From Rhodocyclales bacterium (GTDB lineage Bacteria; Pseudomonadota; Gammaproteobacteria; Burkholderiales; Rhodocyclaceae): a stretch of DNA of 64,000 nucleotides. Location: contig JAPLQY010000014.1 of assembly GCA_026399475.1 (NCBI GenBank), positions 1 through 64,000 on the forward strand, written 5' to 3'. Within the stretch, counting starts at the first letter, position 1; the number at the start of each line of letters is the position of its first letter. Both the position numbers and the translations under genes were made by a program. Below the pieces are notes generated by a model that searched no databases, had not been told where the DNA came from, and saw only the letters and a program-made list of their open reading frames with translations. Below are positions 42,465 to 51,487 of this stretch, in pieces.

Positions 42465-43247
42465 GTGAACAGTCAACTCCCCCTGCCGCAACTCTCCAGC
42501 CGCGCCTTCGCCGTCTGGCGGCGCAACTTCCTGGTCTGGAAAAAGCTGGCGATCCCGTCCCTGCTGGGCAATCTGGCCGACCCGATGATTTACCTGTTCG
42601 GCCTCGGCTACGGTCTGGGCGGGCTGCTGCCGCAGATCCACGGCGTCTCCTACATCGCCTTCCTGGCCAGCGGCACGGTGTGCGCCTCGACCATGAATGC
42701 GGCGTCGTTCGAGGCGCTGTACTCGGCCTTCTCGCGCATGCATGTGCAGCGCACCTGGGAGGCGATCATGAACGCGCCGGTCACGCTGGAAGACGTGATG
42801 GCCGGCGAGCTGCTCTGGGCGGCGGCCAAGGCCACACTGTCCGGTGTGGCGATTCTGGTCGTCATCACCCTGCTGGGCTTCGTCGCTTCGCCCCTGGCCT
42901 TGTGGGCGCTGCCGGTGATCTTCCTCACCGGCCTGGCATTTGCGGCGCTCGGCCTGATCGTCACCGCGCTCGCCCCCTCCTATGACTTCTTCATGTACTA
43001 CTTCACGCTGTTCATCACGCCCATGGTGCTGCTGTGCGGCGTGTTCTTCCCGCCCGACCAGTTGCCGCCGCTGGTGCAGGCGGTGGCGGCCTGGCTGCCG
43101 CTGACACACGCCGTGGCACTGGTGCGGCCGCTGCTGTTCGGCGAGATTCCGGCGGGCATCGCCGGCCACATCGCGGCCCTGCTGGCCGTGGCGGCGGTCG
43201 CCTTCTGGATCGCGCTGACCCTGATCCGCCGCCGCCTGCTGAAGTAA
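42465..43247 (+). CDS. ABC transporter permease, NodJ-like
   Basis: A 260-residue inner-membrane protein with six spans of the ABC-2 type. Segments such as NLADPMIYLFGLGYGLGGLL near residue 42, EAIMNAPVTLEDVMAGELLWAA near 103 and GVFFPPDQLPPLVQ near 195 match NodJ. It should pair with the NodI-like ATPase at 38035 to export a hydrophobic substrate. The start is GTG 42465; the region immediately upstream is repeat DNA, so its native promoter or upstream coupling has been lost. thiS follows after nine bases. Confidence 0.9.
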   Translation: MNSQLPLPQLSSRAFAVWRRNFLVWKKLAIPSLLGNLADPMIYLFGLGYGLGGLLPQIHGVSYIAFLASGTVCASTMNAASFEALYSAFSRMHVQRTWEAIMNAPVTLEDVMAGELLWAAAKATLSGVAILVVITLLGFVASPLALWALPVIFLTGLAFAALGLIVTALAPSYDFFMYYFTLFITPMVLLCGVFFPPDQLPPLVQAVAAWLPLTHAVALVRPLLFGEIPAGIAGHIAALLAVAAVAFWIALTLIRRRLLK

Positions 43248-43256
43248 AATTGCGGC

Positions 43257-43457
43257 ATGGACATCATCATCAACGGCGAGGCGCAGAAGCTGCCGGCACC
43301 AACGACCGTGGCTGCGCTGCTCGCAGCGCGCGGCCTCGAGGGCAAGCGTGTCGCGGTGGAAAGAAACGGCGAGATCGTAGCGAAGAGCCGCCACGCCGAA
43401 ACCCTGCTCACCACGGGCGACCGTATTGAAATTGTCGTCGCCGTCGGCGGCGGTTAA
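43257..43457 (+). CDS. thiS: Sulfur carrier protein ThiS
   Basis: A 66-residue ubiquitin-fold protein ending in the diglycine needed for adenylation and thiocarboxylate formation (VVAVGGG). It carries sulfur for the thiazole ring of thiamine. It starts nine bases after the permease gene and is followed 16 bases later by thiG, so it may be expressed from the permease transcript. No THI-box riboswitch is visible before it. Confidence 0.94.
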   Translation: MDIIINGEAQKLPAPTTVAALLAARGLEGKRVAVERNGEIVAKSRHAETLLTTGDRIEIVVAVGGG

Positions 43458-43473
43458 ACCAGGATTCAAACCC

Positions 43474-44283
43474 ATGAACCCAGATTCTCTCGTCATCGCC
43501 GGCAAGGCCTACAACTCGCGCCTGCTGGTCGGCACGGGCAAGTACAAGGACTTCGCCCAAACCCGCGCCGCCATCGATGCCTCGGGCGCCGAGATCATCA
43601 CGGTTGCCATTCGCCGCACCAACATCGGTCAGGAACCGGGCCAGCCCTCGCTGCTGGAGGTGCTGCCGCCCTCGCAATTCACTATCCTGCCCAACACGGC
43701 AGGCTGCTACACAGCCGACGACGCGGTGCGCACCTTGCGCCTCGCCCGCGAACTGCTCGACGGCCATGCGCTGGTCAAACTCGAAGTGCTGGGCGATCCG
43801 CAGACGCTGTTCCCCAACATGCCGGAAACCCTCAAAGCTGCCGCGACGCTGGTCAAGGATGGATTTCAGGTAATGGTGTATTGCGCCGACGATCCGATCC
43901 AGGCACGCATGCTGGAAGACATCGGCTGCGTCGCGATAATGCCGCTGGCATCACTGATCGGCTCCGGCATGGGCATCCTGAATCCGTGGAACCTCAAGCT
44001 GATCATCGAGCAGTCAAAGGTTCCGGTGCTGGTCGATGCCGGCGTCGGCACGGCCTCGGATGCGGCGATTGCGATGGAACTCGGTTGCGACGGGGTGCTG
44101 ATGAATACCGCGATTGCCGGTGCGCAGGACCCGGTGCTGATGGCCGGCGCCATGAAGAAGGCGGTCGAAGCCGGCCGTGAAGCCTGGCGCGCCGGCCGCA
44201 TGCCAAAGAAATATTACGCGGCGACGCCCAGCTCGCCGGGCGGCGGACTCATTGGCCAAAGCGGCGGCCAAGGCAGCAAGTGA
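43474..44283 (+). CDS. thiG: Thiazole synthase
   Basis: A 269-residue TIM-barrel enzyme that joins 1-deoxyxylulose-5-phosphate, dehydroglycine and ThiS thiocarboxylate into thiazole phosphate. Identifying segments are [11 protein letters not shown] near residue 17, the Schiff-base Lys in [10 protein letters not shown] near 96, and the phosphate loop in [25 protein letters not shown] near 185-210. ATG 43474 is chosen; upstream in-frame codons overlap thiS. Its stop overlaps the GTG of the next gene. Confidence 0.95.
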   Translation: MNPDSLVIAGKAYNSRLLVGTGKYKDFAQTRAAIDASGAEIITVAIRRTNIGQEPGQPSLLEVLPPSQFTILPNTAGCYTADDAVRTLRLARELLDGHALVKLEVLGDPQTLFPNMPETLKAAATLVKDGFQVMVYCADDPIQARMLEDIGCVAIMPLASLIGSGMGILNPWNLKLIIEQSKVPVLVDAGVGTASDAAIAMELGCDGVLMNTAIAGAQDPVLMAGAMKKAVEAGREAWRAGRMPKKYYAATPSSPGGGLIGQSGGQGSK

Positions 44284-44864
44284 GGCTGCTTTTCCTCGGC
44301 ATCCTGTGTGCTGCGCTGCTGGCTTCAGCGCGGGCCGACGACACCCCGGCGACAGGCACGGCTGCCGAAACCCGGCCGGCGCTGGTGGCCAACCCGACGC
44401 GCCTGGGCTACGCCTTCGAGCAGCCGGAGATACTCATCCGCCAGCGCCTGTTTGGCCTGGCGCACGGGATGTCCTTGCTGGCGGCGTCCTGTCTCGATCT
44501 GCCCGAGCATTCGAAGCCGATACAGGACGCCTATGCAACCTGGCATGCAAGGCAGGGCAAAGCGATCGAAGCCCTGGCGCAGGATCTCGCCCTTTACTAC
44601 TTCGGTCCGCGCGCGCCCGAGGCTCAATGGCAGGATCTGGCGCGGGCCATGAACCTCAACGACAGCATCCAGCCTTCCCTCGGCGAGGTCAGCCTGCAGG
44701 ACGCCTGCGCCAGCCTGCCCGAGGCGATCACCCGGCCGCGCTATGAACTTGACAAGCTCCTGGCGGAAGCCGCTGCGCCCTTGACGGGGCCGGTCGCGGC
44801 GCCCGCCAACCCGCCAGCCGTGCCGGCATCCGCCGCCGTCGAACCGCCGACGCCCGCCCAATGA
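44280..44864 (+). CDS. Exported protein of unknown function
   Basis: A 194-residue protein with a signal peptide ([19 protein letters not shown], cleavage near residue 19) and a Pro/Ala-rich C-terminal tail (about 160-194). The central part has two Cys ([11 protein letters not shown] and [10 protein letters not shown]), which may form a disulfide bond. It is not recognised as a known family. It starts with GTG overlapping the thiG stop codon and ends overlapping trmB by four bases, so it is tightly built into this operon although unrelated to thiamine or tRNA in obvious ways. Confidence 0.75.
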   Translation: MRLLFLGILCAALLASARADDTPATGTAAETRPALVANPTRLGYAFEQPEILIRQRLFGLAHGMSLLAASCLDLPEHSKPIQDAYATWHARQGKAIEALAQDLALYYFGPRAPEAQWQDLARAMNLNDSIQPSLGEVSLQDACASLPEAITRPRYELDKLLAEAAAPLTGPVAAPANPPAVPASAAVEPPTPAQ

Positions 44865-45571
44865 GCGACACCGACGACGGCGAAGCCACGGCATCCGGAC
44901 GCCGCGACAGCCACATCCGCAGCTTCGTCCTGCGCCAGGGACGCGTCTCGGATGCCCAGCGCCGTTTTCACGAAGAAGGCATGCCGCGCTGGGGCATCCC
45001 CTATCGGCCGACCGCGCTCGACCTTGACGCCGTCTTCGGTCGCAGGGCGCCGAGAATTCTCGAAATCGGCTGCGGCATGGGCGAAACAACGGCGGCCATC
45101 GCGGCTGAACATCCGCAAAACGACTATCTCGGCATCGAGGTGCACACGCCCGGCGTCGGCAGCCTGTTGAAGGAGATTGCCACGCGCGAACTCTCCAACC
45201 TGCGTGTGATCCAGCACGATGCCGTCGAGGTGGCAGGCAACATGATTGCAGCGGATTCGCTTTCCGGCATTCATGTTTTCTTTCCCGATCCCTGGCCGAA
45301 AAAGCGCCAGCAGAAGCGACGCCTGATCCAGCCCGAATTCGTCAAGCTGCTGGCAACACGACTGGCGCCGAACGGATATTTGCACTGTGCCACCGACTGG
45401 GAAGATTATGCCCATCAAATGCTGGCGGTACTTTCCGGCGAAGAACGGCTGGTGAATATGGGCAATGGCTTCGCGCCCCGGCCACCCTACCGGCCGCAGA
45501 CCAAGTTCGAGACCCGGGGCTTGAGGCTGGGTCACGGCGTCTGGGATGTCGTGTTCCGCCGCAGGACCTAG
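44861..45571 (+). CDS. trmB: tRNA (guanine-N7)-methyltransferase
   Basis: A 236-residue SAM-dependent enzyme that makes m7G46 in tRNA variable loops. It has the motif [16 protein letters not shown] near residue 66, the [13 protein letters not shown] segment, and the family signature [16 protein letters not shown] near 144. The start overlaps the preceding gene (ATGA). The first 35 residues are a charged, variable extension typical of betaproteobacterial TrmB. Confidence 0.95.
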   Translation: MSDTDDGEATASGRRDSHIRSFVLRQGRVSDAQRRFHEEGMPRWGIPYRPTALDLDAVFGRRAPRILEIGCGMGETTAAIAAEHPQNDYLGIEVHTPGVGSLLKEIATRELSNLRVIQHDAVEVAGNMIAADSLSGIHVFFPDPWPKKRQQKRRLIQPEFVKLLATRLAPNGYLHCATDWEDYAHQMLAVLSGEERLVNMGNGFAPRPPYRPQTKFETRGLRLGHGVWDVVFRRRT

Positions 45572-45577
45572 AGCCCC

Positions 45578-46765
45578 TTGGCTGGCGACAGCACGCGCAA
45601 GTTCATGGGCGTCTCGGCGCATCCTTTCTGGCTGGTCGGCTTCCGTCCATTTTTTTCGCTGGCCTGCCTCTCGGGACTCAGTTTGCCGCTGCTCTGGGTG
45701 ATGATTTATCTCGGCGCCTGGCCTGCGCCCGCGTCTTCCTTCGCGACGGTGCAGTGGCACGCCCATGAAATGTTCTTCGGCTTCGGCTGGGCCGTGCTCG
45801 GCGGCTTCCTGCTGACCTCGACCAAGAACTGGGTGCAGATTCGCGGTTATCACGGCGCTGCACTGATTTACCTGATGGCGGCCTGGCTGTTCGAGCGCGC
45901 TGGAATGTGGTTCGGCGGGCGCTGGCCCGTCTTCCTGTTTGAATTGTCGAACACGCTGTTCCTCGGCTCGATTGTCGCCATGCTGGTGTGGACCCTGGTT
46001 TGCCACCGCAAGGACGACAGCTACCGCGACAATTATTTCTTCCTGCTGATCCTCCCCGCCTTCCTGATCGCCAAGCAACTGATGCTGAGTGTCGATCACT
46101 TCCAGATCGGCATCAGCATGGCCACCGGCCTGTTCCGCGTGGCATTCCTGGTCATGCTGGAACGCACCCTGACCCAGTTCATGAAGGGCATATTCCAGAC
46201 GGACATCCTGCGCAATGCGGTGCTGGATCGCGCCATCAAGCTGCTCGGACTGCTGCTGGTTGGCGCCGGGCTGATGCCACCGCCGCTGGCCGGCTGGCTT
46301 TCATTGCTGCTGGCGCTGTTGCTGGCCGGCAGGTTCTTCTTCTGGAAGCCGCAACTGGCCATGCAGCGGCTCGATCTCGGTATCATGTACCTGGGCTACA
46401 TCGCCATCGTGCTGCAACTGCTGGTCGAGTTCCTCGGCCAGGTCGTGCAACCGGCATGGGTCGGCGCATTCTCGATGCATGTGTTCGCGCTCGGCGTCAT
46501 GGGCCTGATCATCCCCGCCATGCTGATTCGGATATCGAAGGGGCATACCGGCCGCAAAGTCGTCTTCGACGCCGGCGACAAACTCGTGCTCTGGATCATG
46601 ATCACCGCCTTTCTGTTGCGCGTCGTTGCGCCGCAGATCCATCCCGCGGCCTACGCCCTCTGGCTGGTCCTCGCCGCCGCCGGCTGGCTGGCCGGCTTCG
46701 GGATACTGGCGTGGCGCCTGATCCCCTTTCTGTTGCAAGCCAGGGTGGATGGCAAGGAGCACTAG
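45578..46765 (+). CDS. nnrS: NnrS family membrane protein (nitric oxide stress)
   Basis: A 395-residue protein with about twelve membrane spans, of the heme- and copper-containing NnrS family that protects against nitric oxide and iron nitrosyl stress. Conserved features are the N-terminal HPFWLVGFRPFFSLA, the WHAHEMFFGFGWAVLGGFLLT segment with His ligands near residue 58-75, and FSMHVFALGVMGLIIPAMLIRISKGHTGR near 300. The start is given as TTG 45578; ATG 45605 is equally possible. Its presence suggests exposure to nitric oxide or denitrification, though no reductase genes are in the window. Confidence 0.9.
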   Translation: MAGDSTRKFMGVSAHPFWLVGFRPFFSLACLSGLSLPLLWVMIYLGAWPAPASSFATVQWHAHEMFFGFGWAVLGGFLLTSTKNWVQIRGYHGAALIYLMAAWLFERAGMWFGGRWPVFLFELSNTLFLGSIVAMLVWTLVCHRKDDSYRDNYFFLLILPAFLIAKQLMLSVDHFQIGISMATGLFRVAFLVMLERTLTQFMKGIFQTDILRNAVLDRAIKLLGLLLVGAGLMPPPLAGWLSLLLALLLAGRFFFWKPQLAMQRLDLGIMYLGYIAIVLQLLVEFLGQVVQPAWVGAFSMHVFALGVMGLIIPAMLIRISKGHTGRKVVFDAGDKLVLWIMITAFLLRVVAPQIHPAAYALWLVLAAAGWLAGFGILAWRLIPFLLQARVDGKEH

Positions 46766-46938
46766 AGCCGGGTCGCAAGCTCTTCGACGATGACCGGCTG
46801 TCATGTCGAAAGCAGTACCAGCAATCGCCATCAGCATATTGCCTCGCGAATTGAATATCCATTGGCCTTCAACGGGAATTACAATCAACGTGGTTGTGAC
46901 GAGATTTCCGAAGATTCGACGCGAAGACAAACCCGTTC

Positions 46939-48642
46939 ATGAACGCACACAAAACCGCCAAGAGGCGCTCAGTTGCCCGATATCCCTGCAGTGCCGCAGC
47001 TTGGGCCATTGCGTCGATTCTGCTGCCGGGCTTTGCCACCTCCGCCAGCGCCCAGTCTCCTTCGATCGAATTCGAATCCCGCCAGAAACCTGAGGCGGCA
47101 CCCGTCACGCCCGTCCCGCTGGTCGATCGCAAGAGCCTCGCGGCACAGGTCTCCGGCTTCGACAAGGTCACCATCAAAGGCTTCCGGTTCATCGGCGCGC
47201 GCATCATCGCCGCCGAAACTTTGGCCGCGGAACTGGCGCCCTTTTCCGGTCGCGAACTGTCGGTCGACGATCTGTACCGCGCCGCGCTGGAGGTCGCCCG
47301 CAGCTACCTGCGTCAGGGCAGCATGGCGCGAGTCCGGGTTGCGGCGGTTTCTGTCGCCGACGGCATTGCCGAGATCGAGATCCAGGAACTGCGTGTCGGA
47401 CAGGTACGGGTTGAACTGCCTGCCGACACGCGCGTTGCACCGGAACTCGTCGAACGCTTCGTCACCCGCGGATTGGCGCCCGGCCAGCCTGTCCCCCTGG
47501 CGCGACTGGAAGACGCTATCGCGCTGCTCAACGGCCAGCCCGGGATTGCCGCCGCCATTGCCCTCGATCAGGGTAGGGGCGCAGACGAAGTGGATGTCAC
47601 TGTGCGCATCCAGGATCGCCCGCTGCTCTCGGGCCGAATGTCGCTCGATAACCACGGCCTGCGCGAGATCGGCCAGGATCGGCTGGGCCTGTCGCTGCGC
47701 GCGAGCAATGCCTTCGGCTGGGCCGAACGATTCGCCATCGACCTCGAGAAAACCGCCGGCAGCGAGCTGGTCGCCCCCTCGTTCAGCGTGGCGCTGCCGT
47801 CGGCCGGCATGCGCGCCGGCCTCGAAGCCACCCAGGCGAGCTATCAGGCCAAACGTGTCGGCGCGGCGCTCGAATTGAAGGGCGATTTCCAGCGCTGGAG
47901 GGCATTCCTGCAGCACCGCTGGTGGCAGGCGCCCGGCTTCGTCCTGAACGCCGATTACGCCCTGCTGCGCACGTCCTATCATGACGATTCGCTTTTCGGC
48001 GAACTGCGACGACGGCGCGTTTCGGGTGTCAGCCTCAATCTCGCCGGCCTGGCCAGGAGCGATAGCGCCCTCACCCGCTTCGGCCTCGACATCGAGCGCG
48101 GCACAACCGATCTCTCGGCCAATGCAGCCGATCAGGCCGCGGACGCAATTTCCGCAAAGATCCACGGCGGCTTCTGGAAGCTGCGCTGGAATCTTGGCCA
48201 CGAGCGCCCGCTGGGACCGGGCACGATCGTACTGCGCGCCCGCGGCCAATGGGCCGATCGCAATCTCGACGGAACCCAGCAATTCGCCCTCGGCGGCGTC
48301 GCGCAGGTACGCGCCTGGCCGACGGCCGAAGCGCTCGGCGACGGCGGCTGGATCGCCAGCGCCGAATGGCGGCAACCGGTCGCCGCCGACTTCGACGGTC
48401 GCCTGTTCGTCGATACCGGCAGCGTGCAGCGCAATGCGAAGCCCTGGGCCGACCAGCGCAATCGATATGAACTCTCGGCCGTGGGTGCCGGCCTGAGCTG
48501 GCGAATGCCGGAGAACTTCCGCTTCAGCACCGACCTTGCCCGTCAATGGGGCGGCAATGCAGGCCGCAATACCGACGGCACCGACAGCGACGGTCGCAAC
48601 AACCGCTGGCGCCTGTGGCTGGCCCTGAACCGCGAGTTCTGA
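46939..48642 (+). CDS. Two-partner secretion outer-membrane transporter (ShlB/FhaC family)
   Basis: A 567-residue TpsB protein. A signal peptide ends near residue 38, followed by POTRA-like domains (about 75-230: VTIKGFRFIGARII, then QELRVGQVRVEL) and a 16-strand barrel ending in LWLALNREF with terminal Phe. The barrel holds a conserved ShlB-type stretch GQWADRNLDGTQQFALGGVAQVRAWP near residue 440 (the VRGY-like motif is here VRAW). It exports TpsA proteins through the outer membrane in an unfolded state. The two small TpsA-like genes follow directly, so they are its likely clients. Confidence 0.92.
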   Translation: MNAHKTAKRRSVARYPCSAAAWAIASILLPGFATSASAQSPSIEFESRQKPEAAPVTPVPLVDRKSLAAQVSGFDKVTIKGFRFIGARIIAAETLAAELAPFSGRELSVDDLYRAALEVARSYLRQGSMARVRVAAVSVADGIAEIEIQELRVGQVRVELPADTRVAPELVERFVTRGLAPGQPVPLARLEDAIALLNGQPGIAAAIALDQGRGADEVDVTVRIQDRPLLSGRMSLDNHGLREIGQDRLGLSLRASNAFGWAERFAIDLEKTAGSELVAPSFSVALPSAGMRAGLEATQASYQAKRVGAALELKGDFQRWRAFLQHRWWQAPGFVLNADYALLRTSYHDDSLFGELRRRRVSGVSLNLAGLARSDSALTRFGLDIERGTTDLSANAADQAADAISAKIHGGFWKLRWNLGHERPLGPGTIVLRARGQWADRNLDGTQQFALGGVAQVRAWPTAEALGDGGWIASAEWRQPVAADFDGRLFVDTGSVQRNAKPWADQRNRYELSAVGAGLSWRMPENFRFSTDLARQWGGNAGRNTDGTDSDGRNNRWRLWLALNREF

Positions 48643-48704
48643 GCGGGAGTATCATCTGCCTTGTAGGCCGTACTGGCTGGTTCTGCCCGATGGAGAATTG
48701 CCTC

Positions 48705-49235
48705 ATGAAACTCCGGCACCTCGCGATACTTTCCTCCGCCGTTTGCATCGCCTTGCCTGCGTTAGCGGCTCCCACCGCGCCGGTCGTGGCAAGCGGCACC
48801 GCCACCTTCAATCAGCCCGGCAATGTCCTGACTGTTACCAACAGCAACGGCGCCATCATCAACTGGAGCAGCTTCAACATCGCGCCCGGTCAAGCCGTGC
48901 AATTCGTGCAGCCCTCGACATCCAGCGCGGTTCTCAACCGGGTAATGAATGACCCATCGGCCATCATCGGGAAGCTTAGTTCCAACGGTCGTGTCTGGCT
49001 GGTGAATCCGGCCGGCATCATCGTCGGACCTGGCGGCCGAATCAATACCAACGCCATTGTCAGGCTGCCCGCCCCGACTTCCGCGCTGACCCTGCCTCCG
49101 GGGGTGGCCACGGCCGCCTTGCCGTCACGGGCAGTTGCGCCCGCCGCCGGCCTGGTCAATGCAGGCCGCATGGTCGATGGCGCCGTCACGCTGCGCATGT
49201 CGCTGGTCGACGCGTCTCCGATCGTCCTGCGTTGA
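48705..49235 (+). CDS. Miniature TpsA-like exoprotein 1
   Basis: A 176-residue secreted protein. A signal peptide (MKLRHLAILSSAVCIALPALA) is followed by a TPS secretion domain fragment of about 100 residues with the hallmark segments NSNGAIINWSSFNI and NGRVWLVNPAGIIVGPGGRI, then a Pro/Ala-rich spacer and a C-terminal motif VDGAVTLRMSLVDASPI. It lacks the long beta-helix repeats that follow the TPS domain in haemagglutinins. GGAG nine bases before ATG 48705 supports the start. It follows the TpsB gene by 62 bases and is probably exported by it. Confidence 0.85.
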   Translation: MKLRHLAILSSAVCIALPALAAPTAPVVASGTATFNQPGNVLTVTNSNGAIINWSSFNIAPGQAVQFVQPSTSSAVLNRVMNDPSAIIGKLSSNGRVWLVNPAGIIVGPGGRINTNAIVRLPAPTSALTLPPGVATAALPSRAVAPAAGLVNAGRMVDGAVTLRMSLVDASPIVLR

Positions 49236-49270
49236 CCTGTGTGCAATCTCGGCCCGCCGTGGAATACACG

Positions 49271-50227
49271 ATGAAAACCCTGTTGATCAATCTGCTGGCA
49301 GGCACAATGGCCCTCGCCGGCCCTGCCTGGGCCGTCGACCTGCCGACAGGGGCCGCTGTTCAGGCCGGCTCGGCTACATTCAGCCAGGCAGGCAATGCCC
49401 TGACGGTGACCAACAGCAACCGCGCCATCATCAACTGGACCAGCTTCAGCGTCGGCGCCGGCGGCTCGGTCCAGTTCGTGCAGCCGGGCGCCAGTTCGGC
49501 GGTCCTGAACCGGGTCGTGGCCGCGAACCCGTCGCTGATTTACGGTCCGGTCACCTCCAATGGCCAGGTCTTCCTCGTCAATCCGAACGGGATTATTGTC
49601 GGGCCAAGCGGCAGGATAGATGCGGCAGGGATATTTCTTTCCACCGGCAATATTTCGAACGCTGATTTTCTGGGCGGCAGCATCCGCTTTGAGCCACCGA
49701 CCGCCAGCACTCCGATCGTCATTTCGGGCCGAGTTGAAGCCACAGACAGGCTGGACATCAAGGCGTCTTCCCTGGATTGTTCGAATTGCACACTTGTTGC
49801 ACCAACCATCAGTCTCGACACCGGAACTGCTCTACCGCCAACCCAAGTGCCTACGCTCCCAGTGATCCCCCCGGTGCTCTCACTTCCGGCCCTGCCCCCG
49901 ACCGGCAACATCACCGTCGGCGGATCGGTGACTCTGACGGCCGGGACTGTCAACATCCAACAAAGCACGCAGAAACTGCTGCAGCGGACCGGGGGGGCGA
50001 TTTCCCTCCGCAGTCCGGTGGCACCAGGCCCGATCGCCCCAATGCCTCAGGGAGCGTTGACTCTCACGGCCACGCCGCCCGCGACAAATGCGCCCGTGGT
50101 GGTGACAGCTCCATTGCCCGTGCGACGGGCAGCGCCGGCCGTCAGCTTGAATAGCGGCGGACTGGTGGATGGCGTCGTCACTGTGCGCATGTCGCTGGTC
50201 GACGCGTCGCCGATCACGCTGCGCTGA
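49271..50227 (+). CDS. Miniature TpsA-like exoprotein 2
   Basis: A 318-residue relative of the preceding protein. Signal peptide (cleavage after AWA near residue 21), TPS-like domain (SNRAIINWTSFSVGAG, NGQVFLVNPNGIIVGPSGRIDAAGIF), then a short extension with strand-like repeats (about 120-240; includes CSNC at about residue 176), a Pro/Ala-rich spacer and the same C-terminal motif VDGVVTVRMSLVDASPI. The final 25 nucleotides of shared coding sequence with paralogue 1 are identical. It lies 35 bases downstream of paralogue 1, so the three genes form an operon. Confidence 0.85.
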   Translation: MKTLLINLLAGTMALAGPAWAVDLPTGAAVQAGSATFSQAGNALTVTNSNRAIINWTSFSVGAGGSVQFVQPGASSAVLNRVVAANPSLIYGPVTSNGQVFLVNPNGIIVGPSGRIDAAGIFLSTGNISNADFLGGSIRFEPPTASTPIVISGRVEATDRLDIKASSLDCSNCTLVAPTISLDTGTALPPTQVPTLPVIPPVLSLPALPPTGNITVGGSVTLTAGTVNIQQSTQKLLQRTGGAISLRSPVAPGPIAPMPQGALTLTATPPATNAPVVVTAPLPVRRAAPAVSLNSGGLVDGVVTVRMSLVDASPITLR

Positions 50228-50281
50228 ACCGCTCGCGCAAGGCCGGTGCTCACGCGCCGGGCCGGGATCGCGATCCCTCCT

Positions 50282-51487
50282 TCAGTCCAGAAACCCCGCC
50301 AGCAGTTGATTCAGAAAACGTCGACCGCGTGGCGTGGGACGAATATGTCCCTCCACGGTCTCCAGCAGACCAGCACACCGCGCCGCCAGCGCTGGCGCTT
50401 CGATGGCGGAAAGCGGCAAACCAGTGCGTTCAGTAAATAGCCCGGGCAGGAAGCCCTCGTTCAGGCGCAACGCATTCATCATGAATTCGCCGGGCAGGTC
50501 GGCGCGCGCGACGGGCTGCTGCGTGCTGATGAAGTCGCCACGCGCCGCACCTGCCAGATAGGCGCGAGGATTGCGATGGCGCGCCTCGCGCCAGATCGTT
50601 TCGTGGTTCGACAGCTTGCTGTGCGCGCCGGCACCGATGCCGAGGTAATCGCCGAAGTTCCAGTAGTTGAGGTTGTGCTGACAGCGCTGGTCAGGCTTAG
50701 CGAAAGCCGATGTCTCATACTGGGTGAAGCCGGCGGCAGCGAGCGATGCTTCGACCATTTCCTGCATGTCGGCGGCCAGGTCATCGTCGGGCAAGGGGGG
50801 CGGCGCGTGGTGGAAGGGCGTGTTCGGTTCCAGCGTCAGGTGATAGGCGGAAACATGGCTGACCCCGGCGCGGATTGCCGTGGCGATGTCCCTTTCGGCC
50901 TCTGCCAGCGTCTGCCGCGGCAGCGCGTACATCAGGTCGAGATTGACGCGCTCGAAATGCTTCAGCGCCAGGTCGATGGCGCGATGCGCCTCGGCGCTGT
51001 CGTGGATGCGACCAAGGGCCGAGAGCTTGGCGTCGTCGAAACTCTGCACGCCGATGGAAAGCCGATTCACTCCGGCTGCGCGGAAGCCGGCAAACTTCGC
51101 GGCCTCGGCGGTGCCGGGATTGGCTTCCAGCGTGATCTCGGCGCCGGGATGCAGCGGCAGGCGCATGCGGATCGCGGCCAGCAGCGCATCCGCGGTTTCG
51201 GCGCGCATCAGGCTGGGCGTGCCGCCGCCGATGAACACGCTGATCACGGGGCGGTTCCAGATCTGCGGCAGCGCTGCTTCGAGATCGGCAATCAGCGCCG
51301 CGAGATAGGCCACCTCGTCGGCGTCCCCCGTGTCGCTGCGATATTCATGCGAATTGAAATCGCAGTAGGGGCATTTCCTGACGCACCATGGCCAATGTAC
51401 ATACAGCGCCAGCGGCGGCGGGGCCGTCAGTCCGGAACCCTCTGCAATCAGTGCGGGTGCGGCAGCGACCGGCTTGATCGGGATCAC
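50282..51487 (-). CDS. hemW: Heme chaperone HemW (radical SAM)
   Basis: A 401-residue radical-SAM-family protein with the cluster motif CVRKCPYCDFNSH near residue 33 (CxxxCxYC), GGGTPSLM near 86, and C-terminal HemN-like domain. HemW carries heme to respiratory proteins rather than catalysing coproporphyrinogen oxidation, and the pattern here with an HNxxYW motif (HNLNYWNFGDYLGIGAGAHS) is of HemW type. The start is GTG 51487, overlapping the rdgB stop codon (GTGA), so it is coupled to rdgB. Confidence 0.93.
   Translation of the reverse strand: MIPIKPVAAAPALIAEGSGLTAPPPLALYVHWPWCVRKCPYCDFNSHEYRSDTGDADEVAYLAALIADLEAALPQIWNRPVISVFIGGGTPSLMRAETADALLAAIRMRLPLHPGAEITLEANPGTAEAAKFAGFRAAGVNRLSIGVQSFDDAKLSALGRIHDSAEAHRAIDLALKHFERVNLDLMYALPRQTLAEAERDIATAIRAGVSHVSAYHLTLEPNTPFHHAPPPLPDDDLAADMQEMVEASLAAAGFTQYETSAFAKPDQRCQHNLNYWNFGDYLGIGAGAHSKLSNHETIWREARHRNPRAYLAGAARGDFISTQQPVARADLPGEFMMNALRLNEGFLPGLFTERTGLPLSAIEAPALAARCAGLLETVEGHIRPTPRGRRFLNQLLAGFLD

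Noticed and set aside
43248-43256. Possible THI-box riboswitch before thiS
   Set aside because: Only nine bases separate the permease stop from thiS, so there is no room for a riboswitch, and none is seen before the permease.
46969-48546. Long minus-strand frame (525 codons) opposite the TpsB gene
   Set aside because: The plus strand shows signal peptide, POTRA and barrel features; the minus frame is a composition-driven shadow.
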